Source: Segetibacter koreensis DSM 18137
GTDB taxonomy: Bacteria; Bacteroidota; Bacteroidia; Chitinophagales; Chitinophagaceae
Direction: 5' to 3'
DNA length: 64,000 bases
Assembly (NCBI RefSeq): GCF_000374045.1
Contig: NZ_KB893359.1
Location: forward strand, 186,001-250,000
Shown here: in pieces, positions 28,801-37,360 of the stretch
How the letters are laid out: the number at the start of each line of letters is the position of its first letter
Position numbering within the stretch: the first letter of the stretch is position 1
Position numbers and translations under genes: made by a program
The notes under the pieces: model-generated
Database searches by the model: none
What the model was told of the DNA's origin: nothing
Seen by the model: only the letters and a program-made list of their open reading frames with translations

Positions 28801-28841
28801 TAAGAAGTACGACATAGCCAAGGCGAAAAAAATTCTCTCAT
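25803..28841 (-). CDS. PVC-type heme-binding protein: beta-propeller dehydrogenase, HEAT repeats and cytochrome c
   Basis: I choose the start at 28841 (MREFFSPWLCRTSYLL), because it gives a clean lipoprotein signal with lipobox IIVSC; a 25-codon upstream extension is less likely. The product is 1012 residues. A six-bladed beta-propeller or membrane-bound dehydrogenase-like domain comes first (about 45-440, with DEFGRMYVVEMHGYP and VYFDGPDGALYVVDYYRQ-like turns). HEAT repeats follow (about 470-840). The C-terminus is a c-type cytochrome with heme motif CSSCH at residues 891-895 and a likely Met ligand in NMSSMP. Such proteins may oxidise sugars and pass electrons to the respiratory chain. It lies between SusD and the ceramidase-like gene on the same strand. 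Substrate unknown. Confidence 0.88.
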   Translation of the reverse strand: MREFFSPWLCRTSYLLIIAMAIIVSCKNNSDTGRSQAGTKDALSTFELEPGFKIELVADEPLISDPVDMEIDEFGRMYVVEMHGYPLDKTGSGKIKLITDSNGDGRMDKSTVFADGLTLPNSIMRWKKGVLVTDAPYVFYFEDTNKDGRADIKDTMLTGFALSNPQHNLNNPVLGIDNWIYLGHEGAVATQTYKNEFGDPGKEIYYPAHPDSPRLAKNASGRSVRFRPDQKLLEATSSNTQFGHTFDAWGHHFLVSNANHIFQEVIAASYLKRNPELLVSNATQSLSDHKDAAEVFPITKNPENQLLTDVGVITSACGITDYLGGAFPAPFDSVTFVAEPVSNLVHVDRIKENGTTFTASRIHPNKEFLASTDPWFRPVNMYIGPDGALYVVDYYRQIIEHPEWMGEEVVKSGKLYNGSDKGRIYRISPNNAKSADWIKGLQLGNATDEQLVNELSNANIWWRLNAQRLLVDHANKQVVPSLIKMAQNTSSPLGRLHALWTLEGIGELTPQVIEQALKDPVAGVRENAIKLAELHFSTSPNLQNALLSLKADSNPKVRYQLLCSLGSVNTPEASQVRNELLFRDLNETWVQIAALSASSSQSAQLLKVVIDSFKHDVPAYASLVTRLSTMIGASEKPEVIHQLIEKSVAPVVNQQAGWQGPLLQGIARGLKTQKSTSPFKKEQNLLIKNLFENPSKEVREASLDMLKVIGLSNDPSVKKAREQAAAIASNDQQPEDKRVEAIDFIALGNPAPYAVELEKLISPTEQSSIQVASLQTLSAIPDNTVSQYLLNKWSDLTPEIRDEAINTFMVNPGRISILLDAIESSKIQPAAIGWPRSVRLMAQSDLKLRERARKLLTKDETERVKVNKEYQHALTLKGDVANGKNIFFKNCSSCHQIRGDLGVSFGPDLGTIHNWSPDAIMANILAPNLSISSGFDLWSVELKDGGSFQGIISTETPTAITVKNAGREEKTIRRADIKSLKALNMSSMPTGLEKQINQQQMADLIAYLKENK

Positions 28842-28949
28842 GTTTGTTTTCTGGTTTTTTATTTTAAAATCTTGTTTGTTAATAATATAAATTTCGTAGG
28901 TCAACAGAAAAGCCAATGAACTTTTTATTATATAAATATCTTTTTAAAT

Positions 28950-30533
28950 TTAATGAACATCCCACCATATGGGCGTAAACAACTTATCTTTTCCATCAAG
29001 AAATTTACTTACAGCTTCTGCTGTAGCAGCGGCACTGGCATTAGTTATAGAAGTAGGATAAGTTATGCGTTTAATAAATTCTCCATTGGGAATATCGCCC
29101 CTGCTGTTATTAACCATTACAGGATAAAGTTTAGGATAACCGGTTCTCCGGAACTCAGACCAGGCTTCCTGCCCTTCAGGATACATTGATATCCATTTCT
29201 GGGTAATTATACGCTCCAGTTTTTGCTCCATTGTAGCACCTTCTTCCCATTTTATCGTTAAGGAAGTCAAAGGACCTGCGTTATTCGCAGGGTTTTTAGG
29301 ATCGACGTAAGCTTTTGGTGTAGAGGTCGTATTATTTATATACTCATCTTCTCCCCCTACTCCATTTTCTTTAAAAGATGCTCTTATACCTTGTTCGTAA
29401 AAATCTTTTGCGGCGCCCCCCATGTTCCATCCTCTTAGATCACCTTCTGCTCTCAAAAAATAGCTTTCTGCAACATCCATAAGCTTTACCGGGGGGTTAC
29501 CTTCAAACTTTACCTGGGAAAAACCGATGTAATCATCGTTAGAAGGAAAGGATATTCCTTGCCTCATTCCTTTGATTTCGTTATTAAGTGCAGGATCAGT
29601 TGATGGCAAGGCGTATTTTGATAATCTTGGATCATTATAACCGCCTAAAATAGTTTCTACGGGAGCACCTAACCTTGTTTCCTGCCAGGAAGACGTTATA
29701 GTTGCGAGGGGGTGACCATTACTGGCTGTTATTGTAAATGAACCCTCAGCGTCTGAAAGAACACCGTCACTAACAGCGGCTTCTGCCTCGGTGCGGGCCT
29801 TTGCGGGATCAATATAAGAAAGGCGCATAGCAAGACGAAGCCTTAGGGTATTTGCGAGTTTTATCCACTTTGCATAATCTCCACCGTACTGCGATTTATC
29901 AAATTTTGCAAAACGAATTTTATCAGCATCAGGATTATCCGCCTCAGCTTTTTTCAAACCCTCTACAGCTTGTCTCAGGTCAGAAAAAAATACATCATAT
30001 GCTTCTTGCTCAGAATCAAATTTAACATCACTTGAGCTACCATATTGGGAGTAAGGAATGGGGCCAAAAGTATCAACAAGCCTGTGGCCTACAAAAGTTT
30101 TGAGTATTAAACCGATTGAATACAAATCAGGATATTTTGTATCAAAACCTTTTTTCTTCATCACTACCCACTGATCTAAAACACGTGTAGCAGGAACAGA
30201 CCATATACCCGCATTCCAACTGTCGATCATAAAGTAGGTGAAGTTATTTATATCAGCGAAGTAAGGTTGAGGAAGTGCCATGTATCCGCTATAATAATCA
30301 GCATTGAGGTTTTGCTGAAATTCGTAGTTCCATGGCTCATCTACCTGCAGTATATTCTTCATCATACCAGGAAGAAGAATTCCTCCTTCATTAGCATCCT
30401 GTTCAAGCATTTTATCTGTAATAAGCTTTTCATCTATGTTAGGTGCTTTTGTACATGAAGCGAATAAGAAGACCACCGCACTTATATTTATTAAAAATTT
30501 ATAACTAACCTTTTTACTCTTTAAGCATTTCAT
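28950..30533 (-). CDS. SusD/RagB family lipoprotein (SusD-like_2 type)
   Basis: I start at 30533 (MKCLKSKKVSYKFL), because this places the lipobox VFLFASC at a normal distance; the reading frame continues 22 codons further upstream. The 527-residue product belongs to the SusD-like_2 branch: ANEGGILLPGMMKNILQV near the mature N-terminus, YSIGLILKTFVGHRLVDTFG, KWIKLANTLRLRLAMRLSYI, and RIITQKWISMYPEGQEAWSEFRRTG near the end. It differs clearly from the other SusD in this locus (RagB type), so the two SusCD pairs are not a recent duplication as a unit. It starts 74 bp after its SusC gene. Its role is capture of the incoming ligand at the cell surface. Confidence 0.93.
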   Translation of the reverse strand: MKCLKSKKVSYKFLINISAVVFLFASCTKAPNIDEKLITDKMLEQDANEGGILLPGMMKNILQVDEPWNYEFQQNLNADYYSGYMALPQPYFADINNFTYFMIDSWNAGIWSVPATRVLDQWVVMKKKGFDTKYPDLYSIGLILKTFVGHRLVDTFGPIPYSQYGSSSDVKFDSEQEAYDVFFSDLRQAVEGLKKAEADNPDADKIRFAKFDKSQYGGDYAKWIKLANTLRLRLAMRLSYIDPAKARTEAEAAVSDGVLSDAEGSFTITASNGHPLATITSSWQETRLGAPVETILGGYNDPRLSKYALPSTDPALNNEIKGMRQGISFPSNDDYIGFSQVKFEGNPPVKLMDVAESYFLRAEGDLRGWNMGGAAKDFYEQGIRASFKENGVGGEDEYINNTTSTPKAYVDPKNPANNAGPLTSLTIKWEEGATMEQKLERIITQKWISMYPEGQEAWSEFRRTGYPKLYPVMVNNSRGDIPNGEFIKRITYPTSITNASAAATAEAVSKFLDGKDKLFTPIWWDVH

Positions 30534-30607
30534 ATTCTTAATGTTTTTAGGATGATTTATAGCGATCAATTTTTTATGTAACCAGTATCTACTGATCACT
30601 TTTCAAA

Positions 30608-33600
30608 TTAAAGGGTTACCCGTATTGAAATGCCATAAGAACGGGTAGATGGAAGGTTATACGCCTCTATACCCTGTAAACTATTTGAAGCATTAATGCT
30701 TACTTCAGGATCAAAAGGCGCTTTTTTGTAAAAGAAGAATACATTTCTTCCCACCAGTGAAAGTGTTAATTCTTTAATTACACTATTTACTTTGGGGAAA
30801 GTATAGCCTAACGCAAGCTCTCTCAAACGGACATTAGTTGCATCAAAGAAATATTCTGAAACGGCTCCCTGGCTGCCAGCTCCGGTTTGGTTATAATAAT
30901 AAGCTTTTGCATCAATTAGCTTTCCATTTACCATCACCCCGCCATTATCCCTGGCTATTGCTGTTCTTTTCGACAATCCCTTGTAATCAAGCCATCGCTC
31001 TGTTGCAGAAGCTACTCCACCCCCAAATCTTCCATCAATCAAAAACGAGAGTGAAATGTTTTTGTAATTAAACTTATTATTAAAACCTATTAAAAATTTA
31101 GGATTTGCATTCCCAATGTATTGATCAGCAGCAGCAGACAGCAATGGCAAACCGGTACTATCCGTTACCATATTACCCTTTTCATCTTTGAGATATGTTT
31201 TGCCAAACATATCTCCATACGAACCATACTTACCATCTTTTGGCTTGGTTAAGAAAAGAGCAACTAATCTTGTTGAGTTATAGTCGGTCAAAACAAACCG
31301 ATCAGCTTTTAGAAGACTGCTTAATTCACGTATTTGGTTGTTGTTTTGGGAAAAAGTTATAGTAGGCGTCCACTTTACTTTTCCGAAATTTGAATTGTAA
31401 CTTAAAACTGCTTCAATTCCTTTATTTAAAATAGTTCCCCCATTGATCCAAAAGTTAGAAGCACCGGCACCGGCAGGAGCCTGAATTTGAAATACCTGGT
31501 CGTAGGTTGTGGCGTTATAATAAGTGAGACTTAAACTTAATTTATTTTGTAGAAATCTAAAATCACCTCCTACCTCAAATGATTTTGTACGCTCCGGTTT
31601 TAATTGTGCAGTGTCAGTACCATTAAAGAAAGGCAACGCATTTCTTCCATTAACATTCCCGTTATTATCCAATGAATAAGGCGGAGCAAAGTTGGCTACT
31701 CCAAAAGGCAAACTATTTCCTACCTGTGCGTAAGATCCTCTTATTTTAGCGAAGGATAAATTTGAATTAGCAGGTTGATTAATCAATACATAAGACAAAC
31801 CGAAGGAAGGATAAAAGAAGGACTGGGCTACTGTAGAACTCCATTCGTTTCTTGCCGTTACATCTACATACAACTTTTCTTTGTACCCGATAGTTAGGTT
31901 GCCAAATACAGCCTGGTTGGTGATTTTAGTTAAAGATTCTGATTTATTAAATTGCCCGTTTAAAGCATATATAGAAAAGAAATTGGGGTAAGACAAGGAA
32001 GTAGCAAGTGTACTTGACAACGCAATGTTAGAATAATCATTTTGTGTATTACTAAAACCAACGGTTCCTGATAGAGACACATTTTTATTTAGGTCTTTGT
32101 TACCTACCAGCAATACATCTGAATACAGTTGATTTGTATTCGTTCTGCTTTTTGCATAACCTCCATTAATGCCCGATTCAATTGGATCTGTCGAAGCACT
32201 GATTCGTTGTTCGTAAGTATCTTCAACTTTATCATACGTTGTTCTTCCTTGCAGATTTAGCCAATCAAAAATTCTATATTTTGCGGTGAAGGAGAAAATG
32301 GTACGATCACGAAAAAGATCATTCTGATCTCTTTTCTGTATCCAATATGGGTTTTGACTGTTAAGGGTTTCATTTCTTATGTAGGGCCAGTTTTGAACAT
32401 ACATTTGTCTTACAGGATCCCATACTTCGAAATTTTTACCGCTATATTTTGACCAATCATCGCCTGTAGGAAATGAATAAAGCGGAAAAATAGGGCTAAA
32501 GTTAAAACCAGCCTGCGGGCGGTTATAGACTTTTTGATTGATGTAATTTACAGAAGCATCAAGAGATAATCTATCATTCAGTAACTGGGTGGTGGCCCTT
32601 AGGTTAAGATTATGTTTATTAAGATGGTTTTCAGGAACAATTCCATTAACCTCGGTATTAGCATAAGACACATAAAACTGCCCCAGGTCATTACCATTCG
32701 ATACAGAAACAGCGTTGATAAAGTTTTTACCTGTTTGAAAAAATTCCTTCAGATGCCTGTCACTGCCGTTAGTAATTTTAGGTCCCCAGCTATCATTCAA
32801 AGTCGGGTCGCTTTGCCCATAGGTAGTTTGTAATTGAGGTAATCCAATAGGCTCTTCTAAGATAGTTGTAGAAGAAAAATCAATTTTGGCAACTCCTTTT
32901 CTTCCCTTTTTGGTAGTTATTAAAATGACACCGTTGGCTGCCTGGCTACCATATAAGGCGGCAGCAGATGCTCCTTGCAATATTTGCACACTTTGTATAT
33001 CCTCAGGATTGATATTAGAAATTGCATCACCACCATCAAATGCTCCGTACAAGCCTCCGGTCTGGCTGCCGGTTGCATTATTCATGGGAACGCCGTCTAT
33101 AACATATAACGGAGAATTATTGCCGGTTATTGATTTATTACCACGAAGTATAATCCTTGAAGAACTGCCGGGACCACCGCCGCCTTTTGTTATAACCACC
33201 CCCGCTGCTTTCCCCGCAAGGGTGTTCATAAAATTAGCGTCTTTCACCTTGTTCACTTCTTCTCCCGAAACATTTTGAGTAGCATATGTTATGCTTTTTG
33301 CACTTTTCTCTATACCTAATGCTGAAACAACTACGGTTTCCAATTGGTTTCTTTGAGAAGACAGCTGAACGTTAATAACATCCCTTCCATTTATTTTTTC
33401 TGTAAGGGTTTCCATTCCTACATATGTAAAAATTAGGTTTGAAACATTATCAGGAACTCTGATAGAATATTCGCCTTCACTGTTAGTAATGGTACCCCTT
33501 GATCCGTTAACGCTAACGCTTACACCAGCGATACCTTTTTGGGTACTATCCGTGACCCTACCTTTAATAATTCTATCTTCTTTAATATCATTTGAAGTAA

Positions 33601-34030
33601 CAGATGAATAATTAACGTGCCTGTTTTCAGCAAACGTCATTGTGTTATCTGTACCTGTATTATCATTTACAAAACCCTTATTATCATAAATTTGTTCTTT
33701 TGCGATAATGGTGAAATAATTTTCTTTTACGTAAAGAAAAACTAAACCATTAGGATATAAAATGCCTTTTAACACATCTTCCAGGTGCATTCCTTTTTTG
33801 TAATTTTCATCATAAAAACACGTTTTACCTTCTATTATAGATTTATCGTAAACAAATTTTGTATCGAATATTCTATTTACATTTCTTAATGCATCAGTAA
33901 GCGGAATAACGTTATTTTTTTTTACAGGCTTTTGTGATGAGTAGGTCTGGGCAAAGCCAAAATTTACTGTCAAATAAAACGTAACAGTTAAAAATGTGCA
34001 GGCAAGACATTTCAAGTGATTTTTAATCAT
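30608..34030 (-). CDS. SusC/RagA TonB-linked outer-membrane protein with STN signalling domain (locus copy 2)
   Basis: A 1140-residue importer built like the first SusC: signal peptide (about 1-28), STN domain (about 42-112, with TKFVYDKSIIEGK and ILYPNGLVFLYVKENYFTII), CarboxypepD_reg-like domain (about 152-230, RIIKGRVTDSTQKGIAGVSV), plug with SRIILRGNKSI, PLYVIDGVPMNNA and SVQILQGASAAALYGSQAAN, and a barrel ending YGISIRVTL. The STN segment is nearly the same as in the other SusC, while plug and barrel differ, which fits different ligands and common signalling. The FecR gene is immediately upstream (150 bp), the usual position for its regulated SusC. The same 19-nt leader motif lies 7 nt from the start. 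Confidence 0.95.
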   Translation of the reverse strand: MIKNHLKCLACTFLTVTFYLTVNFGFAQTYSSQKPVKKNNVIPLTDALRNVNRIFDTKFVYDKSIIEGKTCFYDENYKKGMHLEDVLKGILYPNGLVFLYVKENYFTIIAKEQIYDNKGFVNDNTGTDNTMTFAENRHVNYSSVTSNDIKEDRIIKGRVTDSTQKGIAGVSVSVNGSRGTITNSEGEYSIRVPDNVSNLIFTYVGMETLTEKINGRDVINVQLSSQRNQLETVVVSALGIEKSAKSITYATQNVSGEEVNKVKDANFMNTLAGKAAGVVITKGGGGPGSSSRIILRGNKSITGNNSPLYVIDGVPMNNATGSQTGGLYGAFDGGDAISNINPEDIQSVQILQGASAAALYGSQAANGVILITTKKGRKGVAKIDFSSTTILEEPIGLPQLQTTYGQSDPTLNDSWGPKITNGSDRHLKEFFQTGKNFINAVSVSNGNDLGQFYVSYANTEVNGIVPENHLNKHNLNLRATTQLLNDRLSLDASVNYINQKVYNRPQAGFNFSPIFPLYSFPTGDDWSKYSGKNFEVWDPVRQMYVQNWPYIRNETLNSQNPYWIQKRDQNDLFRDRTIFSFTAKYRIFDWLNLQGRTTYDKVEDTYEQRISASTDPIESGINGGYAKSRTNTNQLYSDVLLVGNKDLNKNVSLSGTVGFSNTQNDYSNIALSSTLATSLSYPNFFSIYALNGQFNKSESLTKITNQAVFGNLTIGYKEKLYVDVTARNEWSSTVAQSFFYPSFGLSYVLINQPANSNLSFAKIRGSYAQVGNSLPFGVANFAPPYSLDNNGNVNGRNALPFFNGTDTAQLKPERTKSFEVGGDFRFLQNKLSLSLTYYNATTYDQVFQIQAPAGAGASNFWINGGTILNKGIEAVLSYNSNFGKVKWTPTITFSQNNNQIRELSSLLKADRFVLTDYNSTRLVALFLTKPKDGKYGSYGDMFGKTYLKDEKGNMVTDSTGLPLLSAAADQYIGNANPKFLIGFNNKFNYKNISLSFLIDGRFGGGVASATERWLDYKGLSKRTAIARDNGGVMVNGKLIDAKAYYYNQTGAGSQGAVSEYFFDATNVRLRELALGYTFPKVNSVIKELTLSLVGRNVFFFYKKAPFDPEVSINASNSLQGIEAYNLPSTRSYGISIRVTL

Positions 34031-34036
34031 AAGAAA

Positions 34037-34055
34037 AATGTTAGTTGGTTAGAAA
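34037..34055 (-). promoter_or_regulatory. 19-nt leader element shared by both susC genes (copy 2)
   Basis: Identical to the element at 23306-23324 and placed at the same 7-nt distance from the ATG. The two leaders are otherwise diverged, so the match is unlikely to be simple leftover similarity from an old duplication. Function not known. Confidence 0.5.
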
Positions 34056-34180
34056 ATTCGAACAGTATGATAATATTATTCAATACTATAGCAGGACAAT
34101 TTTTATACTTTTAAAAATTATCGTAACTACTACTTGTGTTTTGAGAATTACATCAACCTTTTGACGTAAGACGGAGAAAG

Positions 34181-35215
34181 CTATTTCCTGGTCTTAAAGT
34201 AAAGTTTATTGTCCTTTTTTGTAATTTCTACATGTAAAGTATTAGACAAAACAAACAGTACATCTTGCAAATCATCTAACATCAGTGTCCCTTCCATTTT
34301 CCTATTTCCAATTGCAGTATCTTCCAGTACCACCTGATACCCATAAATTTCCTGCAAATATTCTCCGATTTCATTTACAGATATGTCTTGTAAAACAAGT
34401 TCGTTCTTAGTCCAGGCAGTATAAATTGCAGGATCATTAACAGATTTTATTGATGGCCCATTAACAGGATCATAGGCTATCACCTGGCCAGGAGTCATGA
34501 TTGAATTTGGCCGATCGTGATTATTATATGAAAGCTTTATTTTTCCTGTTTCTAAAATAACTTTTGTTGATTGTGCTCTTTTTTTAATATCGAAAGATGT
34601 TCCAAGTACCTCTATGTTTACATCTTTTGTATAAACAATAAATCGCTCTGCATCTTTAATATTATTTTCATCTTTGTTGAGGTGCTTTACATTAAAATAC
34701 CCTTCACCTTCCAATCGCACATTTCGTATTTGATCGTTCCACCTGTTCCTTGAATAAGAAATTGTGGAATGTGCATTTAAAATAACAAGAGAACTATCTG
34801 GCAAAACAATTTTTTTTATTTCCCCATACCTGGTAGAAACTGTAATTTTCTCATTCAGGTAATAATAATAAAAGCCTCCTCCCATTAAAGATATCATAAC
34901 AAAAACAGCGGCTATCCTTGCTATTTGTCTTAAACTAATAATCGAAAATACCTTATCTCTTCTTTCATCAAGAGCATTTATCACAGCCAGGTTTTTTTGC
35001 AACGACTTTTCAACCCGCTCGTCTGTCGGAAAATTTTCTTTAAATTTTATTTTAAAAAAAAACTCTCTTGCTTCTTCAACCGCTGCCCTTTTTTCGGGAT
35101 GTTCCAATAGCCATTTATTCCAAAATTCATTTGTTTGTTCATCTGGTTGTATTAACCATTTTTGAAAAAATTCATCACAAATGAAATCTGAGGATGAGAA
35201 ATTTGAATAATCCAT
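34181..35215 (-). CDS. FecR-family anti-sigma factor
   Basis: A 344-residue single-pass inner-membrane protein. The cytoplasmic N-terminus (about 1-95) would bind the sigma factor. One TM helix lies at about 98-120 (IARIAAVFVMISLMGGGFYYYYL). The periplasmic FecR domain (about 125-220) contains RYGEIKKIVLPDSSLVILNA and VRLEGEGYFNVKH. A C-terminal DUF4974-type domain (about 270-344) contains ISVNEIGEYLQEIYGYQVVLED and MEGTLMLDDLQDVLFVLSNT. It would release its ECF sigma factor when the SusC STN domain reports ligand. No sigma gene is adjacent; a glycosidase gene lies upstream and the only ECF sigma gene is at 17.3 kb, convergent with the end of this locus. Confidence 0.94.
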   Translation of the reverse strand: MDYSNFSSSDFICDEFFQKWLIQPDEQTNEFWNKWLLEHPEKRAAVEEAREFFFKIKFKENFPTDERVEKSLQKNLAVINALDERRDKVFSIISLRQIARIAAVFVMISLMGGGFYYYYLNEKITVSTRYGEIKKIVLPDSSLVILNAHSTISYSRNRWNDQIRNVRLEGEGYFNVKHLNKDENNIKDAERFIVYTKDVNIEVLGTSFDIKKRAQSTKVILETGKIKLSYNNHDRPNSIMTPGQVIAYDPVNGPSIKSVNDPAIYTAWTKNELVLQDISVNEIGEYLQEIYGYQVVLEDTAIGNRKMEGTLMLDDLQDVLFVLSNTLHVEITKKDNKLYFKTRK

Positions 35216-35361
35216 TTACTTTTTTTCCCTAATATTAATTAGAGTTTTAAAAAGTACTTTTTTACCCCATGAAAAGAAAAAATATTTTAAATAAATTATT
35301 TAAAGCGTTGTGAAGAAAAGCCCGCTATCATTTTTTTGATTTATTCAGGCAAGTATTGCTA

Positions 35362-36990
35362 TTATTTCAACCGTTCAAAATAGGGCAAACGATCGAGGGG
35401 AACTTGTATAACTACTTTAGAAGGGCCTTTTATAATTTGCCCATCATCTGCTTTCCATTTGCCTTTGGGAACCAGTACCTCACGTGAGGTTTTGCCTTTG
35501 ACCAACATAGGTGCCACCATGATGTTATTTCCCAACATAAACTGGTCTTTTACATCCGCATACCCCTGCATTGGAAACACATATTCAAGGGGCCTCATTA
35601 TAGGCTCACCGGTATGTGCAGCTTGTAAAACCAGTTGCATAATAATGCCTGTTTTTTGCTGGCGTAACGATACTGCTTTTTTAATAGCCGCTAAATGTAC
35701 TTCATCCAACACCCTCCAGGGCGCCACTGAAAACTGCATCATAGGCATCAGAGCATGACACTGTGCTGACCTGACAATGAGATCCTGATCTAATGTGGTT
35801 CTGTTTAAAAAAGAAACATAATCGCCTCCTCCTATCATATCAGGACAAGTAAAGGAATAACCTTCTAAACCTTGTACAGCTACCTGTGGAATTAATTTTT
35901 GCAGATCTTCCCAATTATGATTTTTATCAGCTATTCGTTCTGCTAAAGGTTGTCCTCCCATCTTCCACATAGCGCGGTACTCATTTAAAGGATATGCTAA
36001 ACCAATCTGTCCAAATAACTCCGTATGGTGATTGGGTAATGTTTTTTCAAAAGAAATAGTATTAGATGGATAAAAATAGCTGTCGCCTGCATCGAACTTA
36101 AAACCATCAACACCATAGGTTTTCTGCAAATAGTTTAATTGATCTTTAAACCATTTCACAGCAACAGGATTCGTAAAATCGAGTACAGCGCTGGCTCCAT
36201 TCCACCAGCGAATGATAGCTGGTTCTGTTTTTGCTTTCTGCCACGTCATGGTTGTATCGCCACCACTTTCTAACAGCAAAGCTTTTTGACTTTTTAATGT
36301 ACGATAAGGTGGAGCATCGGCACTAATAAAAGGGCAAATCCAAAGCATTACTTTAAAACCCATCTGATGCAATTTATTCATCATACCCTTCGGATCAGGA
36401 AAGCGGCCAGGATGAAAATTCCAAATACCATAATCTTCCTGCCATGTATCATCAATCATCAAAACACCAGGTTTAAAGCCATTTTCTATTATACTTTGTG
36501 CATATTTTAAAATATCCTGCTGATTTTGATTATAGGTCAATTCGATCCAGGTGTTCCACTGCGGCTGTGTGAAAAGTAAAGTGTCAGGGTGTTTTCCAGT
36601 TGCAGGAAAGTAATTTTGACTTACATACCGGTAAACTTCACCCAAAGTATTCCCTGCCTTTCCTTGTTGCATAGAATCACAAGCCTGATCAATTAGTAAC
36701 GAATCGTGCAGGAATGAAAAAGCAAAAGGTTGATTACACCAAACATAACGGCCATGGTTAGAAATCAGTAGCGGTTGTGCCTGGTTGCCTTTGTTATCGC
36801 CTATCAAATTTACCCCATAAGGAAAAGCGCCAAATGGTCCTTTATCGGCTTCTGATACAGCTCCTCCCCACCATCTCTCACCCGGTTGCAGTTTGATGGC
36901 TACATTAGTGCTTACAGCATTAGACTGGCTAAATGTTTTAATGAACGCACAACAACATAAAAGAAAACAAAAGGTAAAATTTTTTATCAT
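35362..36990 (-). CDS. Glycoside hydrolase family 31 (alpha-galactosidase/MYORG-like subgroup)
   Basis: A 542-residue secreted enzyme; signal MIKNFTFCFLLCCCAFIKTFSQ. The GH31 (beta/alpha)8 barrel spans about 160-460. The nucleophile lies in DGFKFDAGD (D300), and the acid/base is probably D384 in CPDMIGGGDYV. LMIDDTWQEDYG and MLWICPFISAD match the MYORG/KIAA1161-type branch, where alpha-galactoside-specific activity is known for the human protein. A small C-terminal beta-domain follows (QFMLGNNIMVAPMLVKGKTS). It is shorter than classic GH31 alpha-glucosidases (700-900). It lies 146 bp upstream of FecR on the same strand and is probably the first gene of the locus. It should remove a terminal alpha-linked sugar; the exact sugar is not readable. 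Confidence 0.87.
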   Translation of the reverse strand: MIKNFTFCFLLCCCAFIKTFSQSNAVSTNVAIKLQPGERWWGGAVSEADKGPFGAFPYGVNLIGDNKGNQAQPLLISNHGRYVWCNQPFAFSFLHDSLLIDQACDSMQQGKAGNTLGEVYRYVSQNYFPATGKHPDTLLFTQPQWNTWIELTYNQNQQDILKYAQSIIENGFKPGVLMIDDTWQEDYGIWNFHPGRFPDPKGMMNKLHQMGFKVMLWICPFISADAPPYRTLKSQKALLLESGGDTTMTWQKAKTEPAIIRWWNGASAVLDFTNPVAVKWFKDQLNYLQKTYGVDGFKFDAGDSYFYPSNTISFEKTLPNHHTELFGQIGLAYPLNEYRAMWKMGGQPLAERIADKNHNWEDLQKLIPQVAVQGLEGYSFTCPDMIGGGDYVSFLNRTTLDQDLIVRSAQCHALMPMMQFSVAPWRVLDEVHLAAIKKAVSLRQQKTGIIMQLVLQAAHTGEPIMRPLEYVFPMQGYADVKDQFMLGNNIMVAPMLVKGKTSREVLVPKGKWKADDGQIIKGPSKVVIQVPLDRLPYFERLK

Positions 36991-37360
36991 GGCTTGTCAA
37001 TCGTAGATGTATAAATATGATATTGGTTCATAAAAAAACAGATAATAAATGAAATAGAAATTCTACAAACATTTATTCTTTTTTCCATTTTTTTACCTGT
37101 AAAAGAAAATATTCTTCAAATGTAATTGAATAAGCAATTCATGAATTTAAATGAATGAACAAGGCTAGTCATTACGGAACATTACCTCTTATCCGCCCAA
37201 TAAGTTTGAATTGGCTCTTGCTGAAACCATAAAAATAATGGAGATTAAAGCAGGGCGAGCATATACAATTCATCCATCTACAACATTTTGCATCTTTTAC
37301 TCGTCTTTAAATGTTATGGGCCTTACTACAATTGAATTTATAAATGCCGGATCGAAACAA
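36991..37360. other. Intergenic region between the GH31 gene and a small secreted-protein gene
   Basis: A 370-bp AT-rich divergent region that should hold the promoter of the minus-strand GH31-FecR-SusCD run. An in-frame extension of the downstream small gene runs from 37211, but that segment has no protein-like features. I see no clear promoter, repeat or RNA. Confidence 0.35.

Noticed and set aside
28842-28916. Upstream in-frame start of the PVC-type cytochrome gene
   Set aside because: The longer form would place the lipoprotein signal 25 residues inside the protein; the Met at 28841 gives a normal signal and lipobox.
17931-34030. The two SusCD pairs as a recent tandem duplication
   Set aside because: Only the STN cores and leaders match closely; plugs, barrels and especially the SusD proteins belong to different branches.
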